Translations under genes and position numbers: made by a program
Shown: one piece after another, positions 1 to 4,671 of the stretch
Numbering within the stretch: the first letter of the stretch is position 1
Layout of the letters: each line of letters starts with the position of its first letter
Assembly: GCA_039925865.1 (NCBI GenBank)
Contig: JBDSYA010000328.1
Location: 1-11,924 of the forward strand
Source: JBDSYA01 sp039925865
GTDB taxonomy: Bacteria; Bacteroidota; Ignavibacteria; Tepidaquicellales; Tepidaquicellaceae
Reading direction: 5' to 3'
Length of the DNA stretch: 11,924 nucleotides
Notes under the pieces: model-generated
What the model saw: the letters and a program-made list of their open reading frames with translations, nothing else
Database searches by the model: none
What the model was told of the DNA's origin: nothing

Positions 1-1
1 G

Positions 2-52
2 GGAATTTGTGAAAATAATGCCGGGAATTTCATAGTGGCAATTACTCCTTAA
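2..52 (+). CDS. possible C-terminal tail of an upstream gene
   Basis: Frame 2 is open from the window edge and reads GICENNAGNFIVAITP before a TAA at 50-52. The only support is composition and the strong + strand terminator 58 nt downstream, which implies that a + strand gene ends nearby. A shorter tail in frame 3 (EFVKIMPGIS, stop at 33-35) is an alternative. Neither tail ends in a Gly-Gly, so there is no sign that the upstream gene encodes a ubiquitin-like modifier. Function cannot be assigned. Confidence 0.3.
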   Translation, partial: GICENNAGNFIVAITP

Positions 53-110
53 TATTTTTATGATCTTCAATTTGTAAAATTATTATTTAAAATTAATATT
101 TTTATATTTA

Positions 111-148
111 AAAATCCCTCTTCAGAATTGATCAGGGATTTTTTTTTA
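111..148 (+). terminator. intrinsic terminator of the upstream gene
   Basis: AAAATCCCT (111-119) and AGGGATTTT (134-142) form a perfect 9-bp stem around a 14-nt loop. The stem runs into an unbroken T tract up to 148. This separates the upstream gene from the JAMM gene, so the latter should have its own promoter in 149-241. That stretch is very A+T-rich and contains a TATATT at 230-235, too close to the ATG to place a promoter with confidence. Confidence 0.85.
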
Positions 149-241
149 TAATTTAACAATTGAATTAACCAAACATTTCTTATGCATCACTCACAATTAA
201 AAATCGATTTCAATTTTTTTTGCTTTGATTATATTAATTAA

Positions 242-1381
242 ATGAACATTGACATCAGAGATAAGGATAATACCGGTTCGGAAAAGATCAGCATTTATCC
301 TTTTGATTCATCTTACATTGGCGAAGCAGCGGATGAAAGCGATCTTAAGATATTTATCAGAAGCGAGACATTAAACAAAATTGATAATTATCTCAGAAGC
401 GATACCAATAATGAACTGGGTGGAGTTCTGGCAGGAGATGTTTGTATAAATGAAAACGGTAAGAAGTTCATTAAGATAGATAATCTCATTAAAGCAAAAC
501 ATACAGCATCATCTTTATCAAGGCTCACTTTTACACATGAGACATGGGCTGACATTACAGAAACTCTGGAAAAAGATTTTCCCGATAAAAAGATCCTGGG
601 CTGGTTCCATTCTCACCCGGGTCATACTGTATTCCTTTCTAAATTTGATTTATTTATACAGGAAAATTTTTTCAATATGGATTATATGGTAGCTTATGTT
701 TTTGATCCTACTATAAACGACAGAGGTTTTTTTTTCTGGAAAGAAACTAAGACTGTTAAAGCTAAAGGTTATTACATTTACGATATGAAAATTAGAAATG
801 AAAAATATAAACCGGATCTGATAAAAGAACCGGCTTTAATGGATACTAAAGATCCTATAAAAGAAAAAACTTTTTTACCGGTATCAAATTTAAAAAACAA
901 TATTATTTTAATTGTTGTACTTGCAAATTTTCTTTTGCTTTTTTTAATGATCTTTAATTATATTGATCTGAGGAAAAACTCACTTACTAAAAATGATCTG
1001 GCGAGCGAGTTATCTTTAGTAAAAACCGAGAATGAAAAGATCCGGCAGCGCTTGGATAACTTAATAGTCGAATATGAACTTCAGAAAAACGAAATATCTA
1101 ATGTGGAAAATAAAGAGAGCAATTTAAATAAAAAAGTAACCGGATCGGTTAATTCGGCCGATGAACTCAACATGTCTGAAAAAAACAAAACAGATGATAT
1201 TAAATCGGATAAAGATGTCATTAAATATACAGTTAAGGCAGGTGATTCAATTGAAAAAATAGTTCGTGAATTTTACAATAACAGATCAGGAATTGAACTT
1301 GTAATGAAACAAAATAAACTGAAAAGAGCGTCTGATATCAAGATCGGACAGGTACTGGAGATACCTGAACCCAAAGAATAG
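242..1381 (+). CDS. membrane-anchored JAMM/MPN isopeptidase with C-terminal LysM domain
   Basis: The 379-residue protein has four parts. Residues about 34-185 form a JAB/MPN metalloprotease domain with a complete JAMM signature: Glu58 in ELGGV, His123-Ser-His125-Pro, then Ser133 and Asp136 (HSHP-x6-S-x2-D). In characterised relatives these residues bind one zinc and cleave isopeptide or peptide bonds after a ubiquitin-like Gly-Gly. Residues about 219-240 are a single hydrophobic helix. Residues about 250-300 are charged and coiled-coil-like. Residues about 328-376 are a LysM peptidoglycan-binding domain (YTVKAGDSIEKIV ... IKIGQVLEIPE). The likely topology is catalytic domain in the cytoplasm and LysM outside, but the flanking charges do not settle it. 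There is no Shine-Dalgarno; the ATG is the only sensible start. The next gene is an E2-like protein, which argues for a role in removing or maturing a ubiquitin-like tag. A RadC-type role is unlikely given the architecture. Confidence 0.9.
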   Translation: MNIDIRDKDNTGSEKISIYPFDSSYIGEAADESDLKIFIRSETLNKIDNYLRSDTNNELGGVLAGDVCINENGKKFIKIDNLIKAKHTASSLSRLTFTHETWADITETLEKDFPDKKILGWFHSHPGHTVFLSKFDLFIQENFFNMDYMVAYVFDPTINDRGFFFWKETKTVKAKGYYIYDMKIRNEKYKPDLIKEPALMDTKDPIKEKTFLPVSNLKNNIILIVVLANFLLLFLMIFNYIDLRKNSLTKNDLASELSLVKTENEKIRQRLDNLIVEYELQKNEISNVENKESNLNKKVTGSVNSADELNMSEKNKTDDIKSDKDVIKYTVKAGDSIEKIVREFYNNRSGIELVMKQNKLKRASDIKIGQVLEIPEPKE

Positions 1382-1406
1382 ATATTTTTTTAAATGTAAA
1401 TTTTTC

Positions 1407-1700
1407 AATAGACTTCCGAAGTCTGAGTGATAATTTAAGTCAGTGCAGCTTAGACTTCGAAATCTTTAAACGAAAAATTGTAAATAGACTTCCGAAGTCT
1501 GAGTGATAATTTAAGTCAGTGCAGTTTAAACTTCGGAGTCTTTAAACGAAAAATTGTAAATAGACTTCTGAAGTCTGAGTGATAATTTAAGTCAGTGCAG
1601 CTTAGACTTCGGAAGTCTTTAAATGAAAATTTTTCAATAGACTTCCGAAGCCTGAGTAATGTTTAAGTCAGTGCAGTTTAAACTTCGGAAGTCTTTTAAG
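1407..1700. repeat. four-copy tandem array of ~76-bp stem-loop repeats
   Basis: Units begin at about 1407, 1483, 1559 and 1636, with a period of 76, 76 and 77 bp. Each has a left arm AGACTTCCGAAGTCT (1410-1424, 1486-1500, 1562-1576, 1639-1653), a core GAGTGATAATTTAAGTCAG, and a right arm close to AGACTTCGGAAGTCT (1452-1465, 1528-1541, 1604-1618, 1680-1694). The right arm is the reverse complement of the left, so each unit can fold into one long hairpin of up to 15 bp. Each arm is also a near-perfect palindrome by itself (GACTTC-N-GAAGTC). Copies differ by point changes and one-base deletions. The array lies between the JAMM and E2 genes, has stops in every frame and is non-coding. Role unknown: it may be a dispersed repeat family, a transcription attenuator or a protein-binding cluster. 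Confidence 0.95.
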
Positions 1701-1741
1701 ACAAAATTTTTAAAACCAGAAAATAAATTTTAATTTCTTTA

Positions 1742-2281
1742 ATGAGCCCAAGACAGAGAAGATTAGTATCTGATTTTAAGAAAATGAAAGAGGAATTTTC
1801 AAATCATCCTTATATAAGTTTTGAATATGAAGGAGATAATATTCCGCCCGAAAGATATTTTGTATATTTTAAAAATATCAAAGGTATAAGAATTGTTCAG
1901 AATACATCCGGTGAAAGTAAAGAGCTGGAAATAGTTAAAGATCATAAAATAGAAATATATCTTCATTCAGATTATCCGCGGCTTAAACCCCAATGCAACC
2001 TTCTGTCCGGAGCGTTCCATCCCAATTTCAGAATGGCATCACCCAATGATATCTGCATTGGCGATTACTGGGCTTCAGGAGAAACGATTGTCGATATAAT
2101 TTATCAGATTGGAGAAATGATAATTTATCAGAATTATAATGTGACAAGTCCTTTAAATGGTATTGCTGCTAAATGGGCAAAAGAAAATATAAATATGTTT
2201 CCAATTGATGATGTAAATTTAAGGCAGGGTGAGTTGGATATTAAGATTATCGATAAAGATGAACAGGTGAACATTTATTAA
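1742..2281 (+). CDS. ubiquitin-conjugating enzyme E2-like (UBC fold) protein
   Basis: The 179-residue protein has the order of landmarks of the E2 superfamily. The start MSPRQRRLVSDFKKM is typical of the first E2 helix. Then come Tyr-Pro..Pro (78-83), the His93-Pro94-Asn95 triad, the candidate catalytic Cys105 in DICIGDYW with Trp110, a helix IVDIIYQIGEMI, and the SPLNGIAAKWAKEN segment (136-149) that matches the E2 'PLN-x-x-A' helix. HPN to Cys is two residues longer than in human UbcH5-type enzymes. In E2s the Cys carries the modifier as a thioester before transfer. About 25 extra residues follow the fold. The ATG has no Shine-Dalgarno but fits the family start exactly. It sits just after the repeat array, with a JAMM isopeptidase upstream and a gamma-carbonic-anhydrase-like gene 9 nt downstream. 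No E1 or modifier gene is in the window, so activity is inferred from retained motifs. Confidence 0.85.
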   Translation: MSPRQRRLVSDFKKMKEEFSNHPYISFEYEGDNIPPERYFVYFKNIKGIRIVQNTSGESKELEIVKDHKIEIYLHSDYPRLKPQCNLLSGAFHPNFRMASPNDICIGDYWASGETIVDIIYQIGEMIIYQNYNVTSPLNGIAAKWAKENINMFPIDDVNLRQGELDIKIIDKDEQVNIY

Positions 2282-2290
2282 TATATTTTT

Positions 2291-2797
2291 ATGATACTAC
2301 ATTATAACAACATCTTCCCAAAGATCGACAAAAGTGTTTTTATAGCCGATGGAGCGAAGATCATCGGTGATGTTGATATTGAAGAAGATTCAAGTGTATG
2401 GTTCAATGCTGTAATAAGAGGTGATGTTAATTTTATAAAGATTGGTCAGCGAACAAATATTCAGGACGGAAGTATTCTTCATGTCACAAATAATAAATTT
2501 TCATTAGTAATCGGTAGTGACGTTACTATTGGACATAATGCTGTTGTACACGGCTGTAGCGTGCAAAATAATGTATTAATAGGAATGGGTTCAGTAATTT
2601 TGGATAATGCAGTCGTCAGTTCTAACTCAATAATAGCAGCCGGTTCCTTAGTCAAAGAAGGGTTTATAGTACCACATGGTGTTTTGGTTGCCGGTGTACC
2701 CGCAAAAGTTAAAAGAGAAATTACGGAAGACGAGATAAAGAATATTTCAGACAGTGCAATTGCTTATGTTAAATATGCGGCAGAGTATAAAAAATGA
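2291..2797 (+). CDS. gamma-carbonic-anhydrase-like hexapeptide-repeat protein (YrdA/PaaY type)
   Basis: The 168-residue protein is a left-handed beta-helix of hexapeptide repeats across most of its length, ending in a C-terminal helix (EITEDEIKNISDSAIAYVKYA). The three zinc ligands of gamma-class carbonic anhydrases are present as His64, His82 and His87 (GHNAVVHG), and Arg43-Gly-Asp45 and Gln58-Asp59 match conserved positions of the family. Members form trimers in the cytoplasm; some are carbonic anhydrases, others act as thioesterase or metal-binding proteins, and sequence alone does not decide. Length and start are normal for the family. It follows the E2-like gene by 9 nt and is probably cotranscribed with it. 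Whether it works with the E2 is unknown; a housekeeping role is the simpler reading. Confidence 0.9.
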   Translation: MILHYNNIFPKIDKSVFIADGAKIIGDVDIEEDSSVWFNAVIRGDVNFIKIGQRTNIQDGSILHVTNNKFSLVIGSDVTIGHNAVVHGCSVQNNVLIGMGSVILDNAVVSSNSIIAAGSLVKEGFIVPHGVLVAGVPAKVKREITEDEIKNISDSAIAYVKYAAEYKK

Positions 2798-2876
2798 ACG
2801 CTTAGTTAAAAATTGATTCAAAGAAATTTCAACCTTAACACTATTTTCCGGCATGAATTTTTAAAATTATTATCAA

Positions 2877-2905
2877 TTGACAAAGATATAATATATAGAT
2901 ATTTT
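2877..2905 (+). promoter_or_regulatory. candidate sigma70-type promoter for the cold-shock gene
   Basis: A perfect TTGACA at 2877-2882 is followed by a 17-bp spacer and TATTTT at 2900-2905, a 4/6 match to the -10 consensus. Transcription would start near 2912 and leave an untranslated leader of about 77 nt, in line with the long leaders of many cold-shock mRNAs. A TATAAT at 2887-2892 sits only 4 bp after the TTGACA and is too close to pair with it. Confidence 0.5.
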
Positions 2906-2988
2906 TACAACATAACTTATTCAGTAACAAAAATTTCAGATTCATTGCATATTTTATTATGAAGGTCTGATAAAAACCGAAAGGTGAT

Positions 2989-3192
2989 ATGGAAAAAGGA
3001 AAAGTAAAGTGGTTTGATGCTAAAAAAGGGTTTGGATTTATCGTATCGGATGAAGGTAAAGATGTTTTCGTTCATTTTTCGGATATCGCATCTGATCAAT
3101 CTTACAAATCACTTGAAGATGGTGCTGAAGTTGAGTTTGAGATAAAGGAAGACGGAAAAGGACAAAAGGCATCAAATGTCAGAGTTGTATAA
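2989..3192 (+). CDS. cspA: cold-shock domain protein (CspA family)
   Basis: The 67-residue protein is a single cold-shock domain. It starts with the standard GKVKWFDAKKGFGFI and includes the RNP1 motif KGFGFI and the RNP2 motif VFVHF, both of which bind single-stranded RNA or DNA. The family melts mRNA structure in the cytoplasm and aids translation, often but not always under cold stress. Length is typical. The ATG is preceded almost directly by AAAGGTG, one of the few purine-rich ribosome-binding-like stretches in the window. The gene is a single unit, with a promoter candidate about 110 nt upstream and a strong terminator after it. The symbol denotes the family; paralogues cannot be told apart here. 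Confidence 0.95.
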   Translation: MEKGKVKWFDAKKGFGFIVSDEGKDVFVHFSDIASDQSYKSLEDGAEVEFEIKEDGKGQKASNVRVV

Positions 3193-3219
3193 GTATATAA
3201 AATTTCAGGCAATGGCTGC

Positions 3220-3252
3220 AAACCCTAATTGAAAAATTCAATTAGGGTTTTT
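3220..3252 (+). terminator. intrinsic terminator of the cold-shock gene
   Basis: AAACCCTAATTGAA (3220-3233) and TTCAATTAGGGTTT (3237-3250) form a perfect 14-bp stem closed by a 3-nt AAA loop, with a T stretch running to 3252. It lies 27 nt after the cold-shock stop codon and makes that gene a separate transcript from the following cluster. Confidence 0.9.
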
Positions 3253-3271
3253 AAATAAAATACTTTTAAAA

Positions 3272-3697
3272 TTGGAACTTCAAAAAATAATTTTCGGGAC
3301 GGAAGATCTGAAAAAGATTGAAGATCTTTTCTCGGAAACTTTTGAAAAAAAAGAAAATTCTTATACAATTAATATCCGGAATGAAAAAGTAAATTCCAAT
3401 ATAAGCGTTGAGATACTGCCTGAAGAAGATACTAAATTTCTGATATCCGTTTACACAAACAACACTCACCTGCAGCTGCAGTCATGCACAAACGTGATTG
3501 TAAGCGGGATGCTTGAAGAAATTATTTTTCTTTCTGAGACAAGTGACAGCCTTTCGGGTTTGATCATTTCAAAACAAGGGGATTGTGCATTGTATGCAAA
3601 CGTAGATAAGAAAACGCTGCGTTCGGATTTTTCTGATCTTAATTCTGAAAAACTTCTTGCTGCTGTTGCATTATCTATTTCTGAGACAGTTAACTGA
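3272..3697 (+). CDS. uncharacterised acidic protein, first gene of the ybeY-topA cluster
   Basis: The 141-residue protein was not recognised. It is soluble-looking: no signal peptide, no membrane segment and many Glu and Asp residues. The first half alternates charged and beta-type stretches (SYTINIRNEKV, SVEILPEED); the second half holds hydrophobic segments (NVIVSGMLEEIIFL, SLSGLIISK) and a Leu/Ala-rich C-terminal helix (KLLAAVALSISET). The start is taken as TTG at 3272, because no in-frame ATG lies between the terminator and the body of the protein. The frame is open further upstream, so the exact start is uncertain. It begins 20 nt after the cold-shock terminator and ends 36 nt before ybeY, so it is probably the lead gene of that unit. 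Coding is supported by length, codon periodicity and packing. Confidence 0.75.
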   Translation: MELQKIIFGTEDLKKIEDLFSETFEKKENSYTINIRNEKVNSNISVEILPEEDTKFLISVYTNNTHLQLQSCTNVIVSGMLEEIIFLSETSDSLSGLIISKQGDCALYANVDKKTLRSDFSDLNSEKLLAAVALSISETVN

Positions 3698-3733
3698 CGG
3701 AATTTTCTTAATATGAAATGGTTAACAGTGTAG

Positions 3734-4177
3734 TTGAAAATAAATTTTATTTTTAAATCATTAATCGTTAAATCCGGTTTTAAAAAAGTTCTTTTCAGAA
3801 AAAAAGTTCGTCATATAGCCGCTAGGATAGTTAGTGGTGAAAATACAAATTTTGGAAATATAAATCTGGTTTTTTGTGATGATAAATTTATTCGCGACTA
3901 TAATAATAAATACCTGGGACACGATTATGAAACTGATATTTTAACATTTCCTGATATTAATGATGAAGGAAAGACAGAAGGTGAAATGCTGATCTCAGTT
4001 GAAACAGTTAACAGCAATTCAATGAAATTCAAAACAAATTATGATGAAGAAATTTGCAGGGTGATAATTCATGGATTCCTTCATTTATGCGGCTATAAGG
4101 ATAAGACAACTTCCGAAAAAATTAAAATGAGAAAAAAAGAAAATTTTTATATAAAACAATCAGAAGATGCACGATAA
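3734..4177 (+). CDS. ybeY: endoribonuclease YbeY (rRNA maturation factor)
   Basis: The 147-residue protein matches the UPF0054/YbeY family: ...DYNNKYLGHDYETDILTFP (56-73), GEMLISVE (83-90) and the metal motif HGFLHLCGYKDK with His113 and His117. YbeY is a single-strand-specific RNase in the cytoplasm needed for 16S rRNA 3' maturation and ribosome quality control. In the canonical motif HGxLHLxGYDH the third His is a zinc ligand; here the motif reads GYKDKT, with Asp123 the closest substitute, a form I recall as common in Bacteroidota. The start is TTG at 3734, which places MKINFIF on the family N terminus. An in-frame ATG at 3713 is cut off by a TAG at 3731-3733. The 3' end overlaps the next gene by 11 bp. 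Confidence 0.92.
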   Translation: MKINFIFKSLIVKSGFKKVLFRKKVRHIAARIVSGENTNFGNINLVFCDDKFIRDYNNKYLGHDYETDILTFPDINDEGKTEGEMLISVETVNSNSMKFKTNYDEEICRVIIHGFLHLCGYKDKTTSEKIKMRKKENFYIKQSEDAR

Positions 4178-4622
4178 GGTAATTGAAATTATTGTTTACA
4201 TTCTTAACGAGATGAGAAACAGTAAGCATATAAATGAAATAGATATTAAAAGACTAAGTACAGACGGCTACACGGATGCTGAGATAAATACGGCATTCGC
4301 CTGGATTTTTTCAAAAATAGATGCCGGAGAAAAACTTTTTAATGAATCTTCCGAAACTTCAAAATCTCACAGATTTTTTCACAGTGCGGAAAAGGGTATT
4401 TTAAATACTGAAGCAATGGGGTACTTAATTCAAATGAAGGAACTCGGTTTGATATCCGGAACTGATGAAGAGCTCATCATCGACAAAATCTTCATGGCAG
4501 GTTATCAAAAGGTTGGTGTGGAAGAAATTAAACTTGTAATCTCTTCCTTACTTTTTGATTTTGAAGATAAGACACATTCTCTTAACAGACTTGTACTTCA
4601 AAACAACGAAACAATTCATTAG
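4167..4622 (+). CDS. smg: Smg/DUF494 family protein
   Basis: The 151-residue protein fits the Smg (DUF494) family: a start of the type hydrophobic-V-I-Y-I-L-N-E, a mostly helical body, the segment DGYTDAEINTAFAWI (29-43) and a FFHSAEKGILNTEAMGYL stretch (70-87) typical of the family middle. Molecular function is not established. In Proteobacteria smg lies near dprA and a topA-like zinc-finger gene; here it directly precedes topA, which supports the assignment. The ATG lies inside the end of ybeY (11-bp overlap), which suggests translational coupling. No membrane segments are seen. Confidence 0.82.
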   Translation: MHDKVIEIIVYILNEMRNSKHINEIDIKRLSTDGYTDAEINTAFAWIFSKIDAGEKLFNESSETSKSHRFFHSAEKGILNTEAMGYLIQMKELGLISGTDEELIIDKIFMAGYQKVGVEEIKLVISSLLFDFEDKTHSLNRLVLQNNETIH

Positions 4623-4671
4623 AGCCTTCACAGATACGTATAAAAAATTCATTGTAAAATTTAATTATTAA

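Noticed and set aside
242..1381. RadC-type JAB protein
   Set aside because: The JAMM domain is N-terminal and joined to a membrane helix and LysM, without the helix-hairpin-helix N terminus of RadC.
1407..1700. CRISPR array
   Set aside because: The whole 76-bp period is conserved, including what would be spacers, and no cas gene is near.
2887..2892. TATAAT as -10 of the cold-shock promoter
   Set aside because: It is only 4 bp after TTGACA, and no other -35-like hexamer lies 16-18 bp upstream of it.
2917..3099. - strand frame across the cold-shock gene
   Set aside because: It is the reverse reading of a clear cold-shock domain and shows no protein-like motif.
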